Notes under the pieces: generated by a model
What the model was told of the DNA's origin: nothing
Databases searched by the model: none
The model's input: the letters and a program-made list of their open reading frames with translations, nothing else
Shown here: positions 10,218 through 20,850 of the stretch, piece after piece
How positions within the stretch are numbered: the first letter of the stretch is position 1
Layout of the letters: every line of letters starts with the position of its first letter
Translations under genes and position numbers: made by a program
Assembly: GCA_930367215.1 (NCBI GenBank)
Contig: OV884059.1
Location: 226,423,803-226,487,802, forward strand
Direction of reading: 5' to 3'
Source: Pollenia angustigena
Taxonomy: Eukaryota; Arthropoda; Insecta; Diptera; Polleniidae
Length of the DNA stretch: 64,000 nt

Positions 10218-10825
10218 CTAGATGACCCGTGCGGATATTTCGCACCGTTAGTTGTCATTTTTGTAACATAAAATTAAAATAATTAATAGAAATTTTAGTA
10301 ACTTCAATACATTTTATTAAAAGTATAAAAATATAAGAAATCATAATATATATCATACATATTTACATACATACATACATATGTTTAAATGCTTTATAAT
10401 ACTTCTTTGAATACAATGTTATAGGTAATGACATGATCATCGTTAACTTTTTGCCCGTACGAATCCTTTATCAATGAAAATATTAATTTTTTAATTTCTA
10501 ATTATTTTTCGTCATTAGTGTTAGAAATAAGCTTTAAAATGAGATATCATTCATTAAATTTGATGCGGTGGTATGGGAGATATTTGCAACCGACAAAAAA
10601 AAAGTGCTTTAGAAATAATATATACTTGATGACCCGTGCGAATATTTCGCACCGTAATTTTTATCAATGAAAATATTAATTTTTCAATTTCTAATTATTT
10701 TTCGTCATTAGTGTTAGAAATAAGCTTTAAAATGAAATATCATTCATTAAATTTGATGCGGTGGTATGGGAGATATTTGCAACCGACAAAAAAAAGTGCT
10801 TTAGAAATAATATATACATATGATG
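10218..10825 (-). mobile_element. Helitron 3' end(s), tandem, minus strand
   Basis: On the minus strand the left edge ends with hairpin GTGCGAAATATCCGCAC, then GGGTCATCTAG followed by T, the CTRR-T terminus of Helitrons. The same end recurs, decayed, at 10625 (CAAG instead of CTAG). About 155 bp upstream of it is duplicated (10468-10620 and 10660-10816, sharing GAAATATC/GAGATATC, TTGATGCGGTGGTATGGGAG). This tandem arrangement is common for Helitron families. No Rep/helicase is present. Confidence 0.7.
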
Positions 10826-11189
10826 ATATTAATGTATCTCTTAAACTTGTTGCATTTACCCCTCATGGTTATTTCTATTTTTTTTTTTTTAACTTTCTTA
10901 AGTTTTTATTTTTCTACAACTGGCAACACTGACATTTAAATCATACTGTTTTTCCATGAACTTGTTCGAGATTTGTTCAATGGTTGTTCTGTTTCATGGT
11001 TGTTAATGTTCATATTCTCTTGTATAAGCAAATTAGCTAATTTCATCTTATTCGTCTCTTAAATATCGAGTGTTCATTGCTTTCATTTCATAGTGTTTCA
11101 TCTTACTGAATACGAATGAAGCGAACACAAAATTGTAATGAAGGTTTCATGAACATCATTATTAAGTTTCATGCAGATGTTTAATACAT

Positions 11190-11841
11190 AAAAAGAAGTG
11201 TACACTTTGATGTCACCACTAACTGCGAAAACGGGTAGACCGATTTCAACAAAAACGTTGGGGTACGATGGGGATAGTCTGTAGATGGTTTAGGTTAAGT
11301 TTGCACGAAATTGGCTTAGGGGTTCCGCATATATGGCATTTAGATTTTCCTATACATTCCCATACAAATATCAACAAAATGCCCTCCATTTTGAACTCCT
11401 TCGAAACGGCTTGACTGATTTTTATGAAATTTTGTATGTGTTTTTGTTAGGTACGAGAATAGGTCGTAGAGTATATTTATTATCGCTAGAGGGCGCAAAA
11501 TATGGCATAAGCTCCGCCTCCTTATATCTTATTAGCTAATCAACCTGTTTTCTTAAAATTTTGCATCCAGACACTGTAACATCTGAAAGGAAATAGGGAA
11601 TAGTGCGTGAAATAGGGCAAGATGAGTAAAAGCTTCCCCTCCTTATATCTGCTTAACAAATCGACCGATTTTCTTGAAATTTGGCGGGCAAATAGTGTAA
11701 CATCTGGAAAGAACTAAAGCCTATAATTTTTTATTATCTTCTTAACTAATCAACTGGTTTTCTTAAAATTTGGCATGCAGACACTGTAACATCTGAAAGA
11801 AATAAGTTATATGGCAAAACAACGTTTGCCGGGCCAGCTTG
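11190..11841 (+). mobile_element. Helitron-like non-autonomous remnant, plus strand
   Basis: Ends in GTTTGCCGGGCCAGCTTG followed by T, resembling the Helitron terminus CGGGYCAGCTAG-T with one changed base. The interior shows the repeated motif of this class (ACCGATTTCAACAAAAAC; GACTGATTTTTATGAAATTTT; ACTAATCAACTGGTTTTC) three to four times. The 5' boundary is uncertain. Confidence 0.5.
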
Positions 11842-12795
11842 TATACCCTTAAGTCATACGTAGACACAACCGTTCAAAAATTGAGATTAACTGAACTTTG
11901 AAAAATCTGTCAATTTGAATGTTGTTAAACATAATTAGATCAATAATGAAGGCAAACTAAGCAATTTTTTTGATCTGATATTTGCACAGTAAATAAAATA
12001 ATTTTTGTAATGTGGTTTTTAAAACCAAAAGAAAATAGTTTTAACCGTTTGACGCACATTTGGTATATGAAAGTTTAAAAATAACTGCACAACCATAAAA
12101 AATTATTAAAGATTTTAACAAAAACTGAAAAAAAATCGTATTTCCCCCATGTAAATGCATGTTCAAACTTCAGCATCGTTGCGGCGCCAGTTAACGTAAT
12201 CCTATTATCCTTAAAGTTTATCTACAACACATTTAACAATCCTAGGGCTGGCTTGTGCCTTGACATTTTTTTTTCGTCCATAAAATCTTGGAGCATTAGA
12301 GTGCTTAGAGACGATACATATTTCGAAAGTTCAACTTCCCAAACCCTTAGATCTCTTTACGAAATATTTAATACTGCTGAATTACGTATTCCGCAATTTT
12401 ATTTCTTTAGAATTAATTTTTTAATTAATTCTTAAAGATAAGTTCTTAATTATTTCATTAATTCTTTAAGATTTACTTTCAGAAAAATGACTTCCCAGAT
12501 TAATACATTCTTATGGAATGCTGAATTCTTTTGAACGACTCAAATTTATTCGAATTCAATGTAAATTATAAGAGCCGATGTTGAATGCAAATTTCATTTG
12601 ACATTTCTCAATTTCCGACTAACTCAATTTGAAACATGGAAAGATACACAAACGAGTAACGCGTTGAAGATATTCAGGGGTCTAATCACCGCATTCGATA
12701 CTATCGTATCGAATAAACTATCGAATGTTTTTGCATACGACAGACACTGACGTATCGAATGAAAACTCGATAAATGTAATGTCGAGTTACTTGAT

Positions 12796-13770
12796 ATGGA
12801 TGTTGATTATGTCACACCCGAGCCAATCTTTGATCCTGGCTTCACGGTAAGCATTTTGGATAATGTGGTTCACTATGATGACCTACAAATTCCCGCGAAC
12901 GCGATTCAAATTTTCACGGACGGGTCTAAAACACTGTGTGGTGTCGGTTCTGGCATATACTCCGAGCAGCTAAACTGGAGCATTCCTATAAGGCTGCCGG
13001 ACCACTGCAGTGTCATCCAGGCCGAGATAATGGCCATCTACACAGCCGCGAGACGCATCCGGTACGGTGATATATCTGGAAGGGATATTCACATTATTAC
13101 CGACAGCAAGGCGGCCATAAGATCCCTGGAGAATGTGTTCATCACATCGAGAATTGTCCGAGAATGCCGGATGTCTCTGGAGGAGATAGCGAGACATTCA
13201 CTGGTCACCCTTAATTGGGTCCCCGGACACAGGGACATACCGGGGAACTGCATGGCGGATTCGTTGGCGTATGCAGGTACCACCTTGAATCGAGACGGCT
13301 CGACATATAATGTAGGTGTTTCACTCCCAAGGAGTAAGCAACTCATTGCGCACAAGTTTCATATCATCGCCAGTCAGAGGTGGCTCGTTGAAACTACCTG
13401 TGGGGAAACCAGGAAAATCTGGCCCATCATAGATGAAAAAAGGACACGGCGGGCATTACAGCTGTCCAGACATCATCTTAGAAACCTGATTGCGGTTATA
13501 ACCGGCCATTGGCCCATTGGGAGGCACGCCCAGAGGCTGGGGCTCCCTTACAATGACTTATGTAGAAGTTGCGGCGAGGAGGAGGAGGAAGAGTCAACGG
13601 AACATCTTCTCTGTAATTGCCCGGCATTCGGAGATCTAAGACTCAAAATGTTTGGTCGAAGAGCCCTTGGGGACAAAACTTGTCTCTCTGATGTTGATGT
13701 AAACAGGATCCACTCCTTTACTGAATCGACCGGATGGCTGCGTGGGAGCACTAGCAGCCAGACAACATAG
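12796..13770 (+). CDS. LINE ORF2 C-terminus: RNase H domain and Cys/His knuckle
   Basis: An open frame of 324 codons covering the RNase H domain and C-terminal tail of a non-LTR retrotransposon polyprotein; the upstream endonuclease and RT are missing. The four acidic RNase H residues are visible: IFTDGSK (D near 42), QAEIMA (E near 77), ITDSKAA (D near 103) and MADSLA (D near 154), with LNWVPGHRDIPGN before the last. The tail has CRSCGEEEEEESTEHLLCNC near 257-276, a zinc-knuckle-like motif of I/LOA-type LINEs. The first ATG overlaps the target duplication and is not a native start, so translation as a separate protein is doubtful. GC content is higher than the surroundings. No stop interrupts it. 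Confidence 0.8.
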   Translation: MDVDYVTPEPIFDPGFTVSILDNVVHYDDLQIPANAIQIFTDGSKTLCGVGSGIYSEQLNWSIPIRLPDHCSVIQAEIMAIYTAARRIRYGDISGRDIHIITDSKAAIRSLENVFITSRIVRECRMSLEEIARHSLVTLNWVPGHRDIPGNCMADSLAYAGTTLNRDGSTYNVGVSLPRSKQLIAHKFHIIASQRWLVETTCGETRKIWPIIDEKRTRRALQLSRHHLRNLIAVITGHWPIGRHAQRLGLPYNDLCRSCGEEEEEESTEHLLCNCPAFGDLRLKMFGRRALGDKTCLSDVDVNRIHSFTESTGWLRGSTSSQTT

Positions 13771-13871
13771 GACCCATGGGAGACGGTGTGACATGGTAAC
13801 ACAACGGGAACTAATTAATGGACCCACGTGAGCTGTGCTTGATCACGGCTGCCAATGGAACCTAACCTAAC
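12797..13871 (+). mobile_element. 5'-truncated I-group LINE fragment with RNase H
   Basis: Flanked by a 7-bp duplication CTTGATA (12790-12796 and 13872-13878), marking target-primed insertion into the TIR element. The 3' end lacks poly(A) and instead has aacctaacctaacctt. It contains the 324-codon ORF described separately. Confidence 0.75.
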
Positions 13872-14901
13872 CTTGATAACGAATGCTATTATTTCAAATT
13901 CCATCATTTTCATTCGATATCGAGTTTCATGATACCAATATAAATAATTTCGATCAATTTTGCTCGATATCGTATGCGGTGATTAGACCCCTGGCTTATC
14001 ATGAAAATGGGCGTTCAAATTAAAATGCATATCGTGCACTTCGTGATTCAGTGATGAGGCACATTTTCACCTCAGTGGATTCGTCAATAAGCAGAATGTC
14101 AAATGCCGCATTTGAGCAAATGATAATCCAAGAGTGATTGTCGAAAAATCAATGCACCCACAAAGAGTGACTGTTTGGTGCGGTTTATGGGCTCGCGGCA
14201 TCATCGGGCCGTATTTTTTTTTATGAGGCTCGAATTGGAAGATATGGATGTGGACGATATGTGGTTTCAACAGGACCGTCCCAGTTTGACACCGTTTGAC
14301 TTCTTTCTTTGGGGTCATTTGAAAGAAAAGGTATGCGTCGATAAGCCAGCAACAATTCAAGAGCTAAAGGATATGATAATTCGGCACATTAACGGCATAA
14401 AACCTCAATTATGCCTAAGCGTCATCGAAAATTTGGACCATCGGATGTAGGTGCGCCGCCGAGGTTGCGGCGGCCATTTGACCGATATTTTATTCCAAAA
14501 ATAATTGATCCATCCCAATATTTTCAAAATAAAAAGAAATGACAATAATTTCCTAAATAATTTGTGTTTAATTCAAAATAAATTTTTTCTTTTAGTCCCT
14601 TTTTCTATAAGAAATTAAATTAACACATTTTCAAAATCTAAAAAAAGTGAATTAATAAAAATTGTTTTTGAAAATGAACTTCTTAACAAATGTTTTATTG
14701 ATTATTATAGCTTTTAGAGGTTTAATCGAAAAAAATCTACATGATAGTATATTAAACAAGGTCTACGATTTACACTAGCTTATTTAATCTAAGTGTATTT
14801 TTCCTGTGTTATTTGAATTTCAAATTGATTTATTTCAAAAACTACGTGTAAGTGAAATTGTATTTAATATAAATTTTAATTTTTAAGTTCCAAATACTTA
14901 C

Positions 14902-15119
14902 TTCCTAATAATGGTATTTCGGAGGTTTCTTTTTTAGCCACAATAGCCGGTGGCCTCGAAGAGGCAACAATTATTGAATCAACATAAGATGAATGTGGAG
15001 CTACCACCAAAATGGGAGCCTCCTTTGCCGAAGCTCTTTCACCTTTGTGTGTAATATAATGGAAGGAACCGGCAGCATAGAACATACGCATGGCGCCAGC
15101 CACTAAATATCTAATATTT
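14902..15119 (-). CDS. LPCAT: LPCAT-like acyltransferase, exon 3 (HX4D catalytic motif)
   Basis: A 218-nt exon with acceptor ttatttcttag and donor GTAAGT, encoding residues 123-195 and the first base of codon 196. It contains the PlsC-type acyltransferase block I: APHSSYVDS, with His165 and Asp170 as the HX4D catalytic pair. It also holds AKEAPILVVAP upstream and PPAIVAKKE downstream, both typical of the LPCAT family. Splicing to exon 4 completes a Lys codon (GK-IINYAQ), so phase is consistent. This is the most diagnostic exon for calling the gene LPCAT rather than a generic acyltransferase. No frameshift or stop is seen. Confidence 0.95.
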
Positions 15120-15189
15120 CTAAGAAATAAAGAAAAATTTCGGATTAAAAACTTAGATAAAGAATAAAATTATATTGCTGTACACTTAC

Positions 15190-15335
15190 TTGCGCCAGCC
15201 AGTGATTGGTCGTTTATTTATTTCGTCAACTGTTGTACCGTATAAGCCAATACAGGCAAACATCCAAGCGGAAAGTAAAGACAGTATACAACCCACGACA
15301 CGTAAAGGTACCAATAAAACTGTAAGTACATAAAT
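15190..15335 (-). CDS. LPCAT: LPCAT-like acyltransferase, exon 2 (membrane segment)
   Basis: A 146-nt exon preceded by a strong pyrimidine-rich acceptor (ctcctttctag) and ended by donor GTAAGT. Read in phase 0 it continues exon 1 directly and encodes residues 75-122 plus two bases of codon 123. The frame is hydrophobic (VLLVPLRVVGCILSLLSAW, then MFACIGLYG), a probable membrane-anchoring hairpin, followed by a cytosolic stretch containing RPITGWR. An internal cag could act as an alternative acceptor, but that would break the phase with exon 1. The 70-bp intron between exons 2 and 3 (15120-15189) is typical of a short fly intron. The other open frame across this exon ends in a stop and is not the coding one. 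Confidence 0.9.
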
Positions 15336-16319
15336 CTAGAAAGGAGCGATAAAGGCAAAAATATATGTATTAAACATTGTTTAATTAAATAAATAACTGA
15401 AGTAGTTTTGGACAAAAATAAAATTTGCTTTGATTAATAATAAAATTGGTTCCAAAAATTATTACAATTATCTATAGTCATAAGTTCGAAAAAAATGATT
15501 TCTAAGACCTCCACAGGAAAAAATTTTAGAATTTGAATACTAGGAATAAATACTTAAATGTTCTGCTGTATTAAAGGGTTGAAAAAAAAACAAGTTCTGT
15601 GTTGAAGGTATTTCTTTGACTTCTCTTCTCTCACAACACTATTGAAATTGCGCGACGAAAAGTAGATACCCCATGGCCTTTGTCATTGTGGTTGTTTACT
15701 TTTTCAAGTTCAATCCTTTGAAAATTTAATTTAAATATTTTTACATCGTTCAAGGAAATAGATTTCATAAGAAAAACAAAACATTCAGAATGTAATTTAA
15801 TCATTCAAAGGAATTGTACGTTATACGTATTCGAATAAATTCATTCTATATTATTGAATAAATTTATCAACATAGTAAGTTAGCAGAATAAAGCTAAGAA
15901 ATAAATTAAATTAATAATTTAAAAGGATGGTATTAAACAATTTTAAGCTCAATTAAGTTTTTTAGCTAATACATTTCGAAAATAGAATTCATTATTTTAA
16001 AGGCTTGTGCAATATAACAATTTTGTGATTAATCGTTCGAGGAGTAATAATTTGTAAACAATTTATTTAGTATTTTACATTTTATTTGTTTGTTTATTTT
16101 TTGTTTGTAATACAAAAAGCCTTCAAGGCCAAAGCGCATTACTGGATTATCGCATCTTGAAATAATTTAACAACATTTATTTCATTTTCGATGTTTACAA
16201 AAAAGAATTAAAAATAATAAATTAAAATAAAAAAAAGATTTTCATAAAAAATCTTGCAGGTTTAGAAAGAGACACCAATACGATTTTCACATTAAGATAC
16301 GTTTAATAACTCTCACGAA

Positions 16320-18010
16320 TCCTGAGTGAGATTGAGGCTGGTGGCTATTACCTGGGACCACCCGGCTCCACTGATTATGTGGGCACCAGTCCCTTCTAGG
16401 GAGAGCTGGTCAGGTAGGAGCAGATTATTTGGTGGATTTGCTATTTTCACTGATGGCTCGAAGATGAGAGGCACGGGTGCGGGTCTACATTGAGAATCTG
16501 AACATTAGAAGGTCATTAAGGTTTCCGGACGACTGCAGTGTTTTTCAAGCGGAGGTTCTTAGGGTATTGAGGGCCGTGGAACTGATGAGGGACAACATTG
16601 ATAGGGGCTCGGACGTCACTATTTATGTGAACAGCCAGGCGGCTCTTATGGGCGTAAGGGGCTGTTATGTGAACTCCAAGCTAGTTGATGATTGTAGGAG
16701 GGCTCTGGAGGGAGTCGTAGGGGAGTATTTGCTAAGGTTGTGCTGGGTGCCGGGTCACTGCACCATAGGCGTCAATGAGGTTGCTGATGAGTTGGCGAGA
16801 CAGGGCTCAGAGATAGAGGATCCTAACTGTATGAAGGCGGTTAGGCCTCCAATAAGCTTCTATTTTCGAAGAATCAGGGAGTAGATTCTATGCGGTGCTT
16901 AGAAAGTCTGATTCGGGGTCGGTGCTGGGCAGGAGTAGGTTCTGCGTTAGGACCATGGTAGGAATGATCACGGGCCACTGTATGATAGGCAGGATGGCGG
17001 TGAGTACGGGATCCGACTTGTCGGATATGTGCAGTTTGTGTGAGAACCCTTCGGAGTTGGAGACAGTTGAGCACTTTTTGTGCCACTGTCCCAGGTTGCA
17101 GGGCAGCAGGCTGAGGTGGCTGGGCTAGTGCTGCGAAACTATCGATAGACTATCGATATTATCGATAGTCTTTAAATATCGAAAATATCGATAGGAAAAA
17201 TATAAAAATCGATTTTTTTATTATTTAAAATACAGCTATGAAGACATCTAACAGCAGCTATACACACAGTTTTTTGCCGCAAATTTTTACTTGCTATTAT
17301 TAATTCGCGCTGAATTACAGCAATGAATACAAACAACAAGAATGGCAAGTGGTACGGATTGCTTAGCAATGCTTTTTACTGCTATATAAAGGCCTTTAAG
17401 TCGAAATTTTTGCATGTTTATGTAGGGACTGAAATGTCAAATATTTTTGTAATGTTGTAAAAAAAAGTGCAAATCCAAATGCAATTGCAAGCAAGCATAT
17501 GACAAAACAATGAACGACCATTAGAGGATAAGTCCGCTAGATTGATTACCTTTTTGGGTTTAGAATTTAGAAAATTTTTTAAAGTTGCAATGGAATATCT
17601 TATAGCCCCTGTTACTTCGTTCCTTCAGAAAAGTACTTATCAATTTTTAAAAAACTGCCATCTAAAATAACGTGCGTAGTCATAAAAACAACGACTGTAG
17701 CCTGATAAAAAAAATAATTAAAGTTTTCCTGCATAAGTACAAACATTCAGTCGATAGTAATATCGATAGTGAAATCTAAACTATCGATAAATATCGATAG
17801 TAGAAAATATCGATAGTTTCCCAGCACTAGGCTGGGCAGTAGATTCCTGGGCGAATTAGGGGATGTCCCGCGTTGCGAGAGGAGACTGAGTGCTGACAGC
17901 ACGTAGTGCGAATTTGGTTGACTATCTCTAAATAAGGTGTCACAACGGACCGTACTGGTCTCTGGGTGAAGGTGTGAAGGAGACTTCACACCAGCCTTTC
18001 TACGTACCTA
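16320..18010 (+). pseudogene. Second RNase H LINE fragment, frameshifted and split by a hAT MITE
   Basis: Same LINE class as 12797-13871. IFTDGSKM is followed by a frameshift, then 16477-16884 gives SVFQAEVLR (E) and YVNSQAALM, where the expected catalytic Asp is Asn, then WVPGHC and EVADELARQGS (last D). After another frameshift 16895-17128 gives MVGMITGHC and CSLCENPSELETVEHFLCHC, the Cys/His knuckle. The 704-bp hAT MITE at 17126-17829 interrupts it exactly after RLRWLG; the reading resumes at about 17838 (RFLGELGDVPRCERRL) and decays. The missing RNase H residue, frameshifts and insertion make it inactive. Confidence 0.8.
17126..17829. mobile_element. hAT MITE, 704 bp, TIR TAGTGCTG, 8-bp TSD
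   Basis: TIRs TAGTGCTGSGAAACTATCGATA at both ends and a perfect 8-bp duplication GGCTGGGC (17118-17125, 17830-17837). ATCGATA repeats fill the subterminal regions. The interior matches the copy at 42287-43387 (for example GCTATGAAGACAT, CAGCAGCTATACACACA, CAATGAACGACCA). No transposase. Confidence 0.93.
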
Positions 18011-18084
18011 CCTATGTTCAATAAGCCTTTTACAAAGCTGAAACACTCCTAAGGAAAAATGGGGTGAAATTAATAAAGCTTTTA

Positions 18085-18223
18085 CTGCCGGTTTAATGAT
18101 GTCGAATGTCAACGTTCGCATAGAAAATTACATTTAAAACAAAAACAAAATTTTAAAATTTGTTTTTGTTTTAAATGTAATTTTCTATGAGAACGTTAAC
18201 GTTCGAAATCGTTGAACAGGCTG
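18085..18223. mobile_element. 139-bp palindromic MITE, TTA TSD
   Basis: TTA at 18082-18084 and 18224-18226 flank ends CTGCCGGTTTAATGATGTCG and, on the complement, CAGCCTGTTCAACGATTTCG. The core is a long palindrome AAAACAAAAACAAATTTT-like. Same family as 56508-56647 (140 bp). The 3-bp duplication fits PIF/Harbinger. Confidence 0.8.
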
Positions 18224-18585
18224 TTAAAGTTTTGGGAACTGATTTGTATAATTAAAATTTTTGGGAAATGAACACAAATTTTAAATATTATCCTTTTAAA
18301 ACGAAACGTATTAATAATATTTAGAGACTTTTTAGTTTATTTGTGAATTGAGCTTTAAGGAGAGAAGGGAAAAGAGACGAGTCAAACTTTCCGTGTGTGA
18401 ACCTGCACTAACACAAAGATTTAACCTTTAATCATAAAAATATCATTATTGAAATAGTCATTGGTTTATTGGCTTTTTATTTTTGCTTTCATTATTTCAA
18501 TTAATTGGCTTGTTATAAAATCGGTAAACAAATAAGATTACAATAATAATATAATTTTTTTTTTTTTTCAATTGTAACGTATTTA

Positions 18586-18665
18586 CTTGACGTTGGCTTT
18601 GCTCAAGTATTGATTAAAATAATCAGTCAATTTAATCAATATTTGAGCAAAGTTTGCAGTTAAAT
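18586..18665. repeat. Short hairpin, about 80 bp
   Basis: CTTTGCTCAAGTATTGATTAAA pairs with TTTAATCAATATTTGAGCAAAG around a loop of about 13 bases. Possibly a tiny foldback MITE; no function visible. Confidence 0.55.
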
Positions 18666-19984
18666 AATGATTCAGGAATAAATAAAAAAAAAAACTGATG
18701 TATGTTGTATGTGTGTATGTGAGAAATATTTTAGTCAAATTTAAACGACCTTATTCTTCTCTTGCGGTCGCTATCGTCTCCAAACCGTTATTTCAGGGAA
18801 AAAATAGAGTTATTTGTTGTTAAACCTATTTCACTAATATTCACTTCCACTATTCTACTAAGTTTATTTATTGAATTTAAAAGAAAAAAAAAGTTCATAG
18901 ATCAAAAGAAGATTTTAAAAATTGAAGGTTAGGTTAAGAAGTGTGCCCGTGGACGCATACTTCCACTCGGAGACCAATAAAGTCCATTGTGAATCCCTTC
19001 AATGAAAAAGGTAGAGAAAGAGAAAAGTAAAGAAAAGAAATAAGAGGTGGATAGAATTAAGAAAGTTAGTAGGTACTAGAGGTCTGCAAGAATAAATAAA
19101 AACCAATTTCAACACACTCATTTGTTTTTTAACTACAATGTGTCGAGCACCCAATAATAAAGAAACAAATGAAAGAATAACCAAAGACAAAACGAATAAA
19201 AACTCATTCAATTCAGTCAACTCAGGTCAAATGAATGAAATATTCAAATATAATTTGAATGTAAAATTTCTGTACCTACACATTACGTATGTATGTGTAA
19301 GCTTAACTCTTACAAATAAAAGAAGCCACAAGCTTACACACATATTATGTCAATGTATTCAAATAAATGTATGGACATTCAATAATTCAAAAATTATTCG
19401 AATATTTTTTGTAAACTTGCTCTCTCTAACGGGTTATTCCACTGTTTTGTTATTTATGAATGACTCTCAAATTCATTTACAGTAAACAAGTATTTTATTC
19501 AATTCATTCTCTCTTATTTTTGTATATGGTTTACTCTTTTCTTATATTTTTGAATGTTAAATATTTGAGTAAATGTTGTGCACTTTGAATAAAGGCAAAC
19601 AAGTGAATTATTCAAAGCAGACCTCTAGTAGGTACCACGTAGAACTATTACCCTCTCTACACTCCCCTCAACAGAAACAATCGCACTATTTCCCTGACAA
19701 ACCTCAGTAGATCAACTGGATTACATCAACCGATGCACCCCAGTTCGTCGTTAAATCTATCTCCTAGCCATTAATGAAGGTTAATGTAAAAAAAACCAAT
19801 AATTTATTATTTGTTTTTGTTTTAAATGTATGTAAGTAAAGTGAACGAAGTCTTCGTTCCGAAATATATATACGAACAGGTAATTGTAGACAAAATTAAA
19901 GACAATTATGGATTGTTGCTTACATCTTAACCATTTGTGGGCATATCTTTCTGAATTTCCCTGGGTAAAACGTATTCGGAGTAT

Positions 19985-20850
19985 ATGTGTTATAACTTAA
20001 TAAAGATGAAATTTTCATGCACTAAAAAATCGAAAATATGCGCTTAAAATTTACAATAAAAACCCAAAATATACTCTAAAAACTGAAATGAAAAAAATCG
20101 TTTTTTATTTTTGCTAAAAACAAAAATATATAAAATTCAGTCTATTGTTATTCAAATATCTTTAAACAATTTAAATAACTAATTTAAATTTTTGTTTGTT
20201 TAAATAAATAAGAACTGTTTTGTTAAAAGTAAAACTTTGTCTTGCACTTAAAGAATGCCAATGCATTTTGAAAAAAATTATTTTCAAATCCCACTTTGAT
20301 ACCAGATCAGAAAAATATTTGAAATTTATTTTATTTTTTGAAATTCTTAATTTTTTTATTTGCAAAACGTTTTGGATTTGTTTTTGAATTTGTTGGGCTA
20401 TTCTTCCTTCCACATTGTTAATTTTACTTTCTGCCATATCAATTTATTTGACTTGAGTATTAAGTGAACTAAATCCCTCCTTATTAGTTAGTGTTTCACC
20501 AATATATCCATAATTGGAAAATACGAATGCTAATTTACTTCTAATGTTAATTAAATTTAATGTTTCTTTTACTTTTTTAACTGCATAACCAAATCAAGGG
20601 ATATATTTCATTAAAAATTGCAATATTATCGAATTGCCAAGCAAGTAATTTGTAACAGTTTTGGATAAAATATTTTAAACCCATTCGAAGCTTTAACCAT
20701 GTAGGGTGTTGCATCGGTTTAAAAAAGAAGGATATTTATAAGCAAAGCTCTAAAAGAATTTTTTTTGTTGATTTTAAAATTTTTTTCGGAAGGTGTTTTT
20801 GTGTATTAAAAATTTGTTTATGAACTTTTTTTATAATATGGGGCTTGATT
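19985..20850. mobile_element. Partial copy of the 56.3-kb hAT element
   Basis: Begins ATGAAATTTTCATGCACTAAAAAATCGAAAATATGCGC, matching the left end of 56273-57472, and shares further blocks such as CATATCAATTWATTTGA and TATTAAGTGAACTAAATCC. On the minus strand a frame starting ATGGCAGAAAGT (20437 downwards) is common to both copies and may be a decayed transposase start; no catalytic motif is visible. Ends are missing or mutated. Confidence 0.55.

Larger units (their letters stand above)
12675..13993. mobile_element. TIR element CAGGGGTCTAATCACCGCAT, split by a LINE
   Basis: Left CAGGGGTCTAATCACCGCAT and right ATGCGGTGATTAGACCCCTG are perfect 20-bp inverted repeats, followed inwards by ATCGATA/TATCGA-rich subterminal DNA. 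Without the LINE (12797-13871) the element is only about 240 bp. A related 95-bp copy lies at 34763-34857 (CCAAATTACCGCATTCGATA). No clear target duplication, so the superfamily is open; the CAGGG start is hAT-like. Confidence 0.7.
12639..14530 (+). pseudogene. mariner/Tc1 (IS630-type) transposase relic, interrupted
   Basis: An N-terminal fragment at 12639-12674 reads MERYTNE, stop, RVEDI, the usual start of this transposase group. After the inserted 12675-13993 element the catalytic domain resumes in pieces: FSDEAHFHLSGFVNKQN at about 14050, then MHPQRVTVWCGL and GIIGPYFF, ELEDMDVDDMWFQQD near 14236-14273, and LTPFDFFLWGHLKEKV with KPATIQELKD to about 14450. The end is GGHLTDILF. There are frameshifts, an internal deletion before the third catalytic Asp block, and stops, so it is dead. 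A related relic lies at 25344-26188. Confidence 0.75.
174..14901 (-). other. LPCAT intron 3 (about 14.7 kb), filled with nested transposons
   Basis: Bounded by the exon 3 donor and exon 4 acceptor. It contains the Penelope element, two hAT-like elements, long inverted repeats, Helitron fragments and the LINE/TIR/mariner nest listed separately. The remaining sequence (for example 5810-6080, 8060-8480, 8880-9890, 11845-12630 and 14530-14900) is AT-rich, and I recognise no gene in it. Confidence 0.85.

Noticed and set aside
10636..10932. 98-codon open frame
   Set aside because: Falls in the Helitron tandem duplication; the same sequence one unit earlier is not open, so it is not conserved coding.
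8965..11178. Large element with GCTGCATGAAC / TTCATGCAG ends
   Set aside because: The inverted match is about 9 bp in AT-rich DNA rich in TTCATG words; not enough support.
12970..13827. Several minus-strand frames
   Set aside because: Shadows of the GC-richer RNase H ORF on the plus strand.
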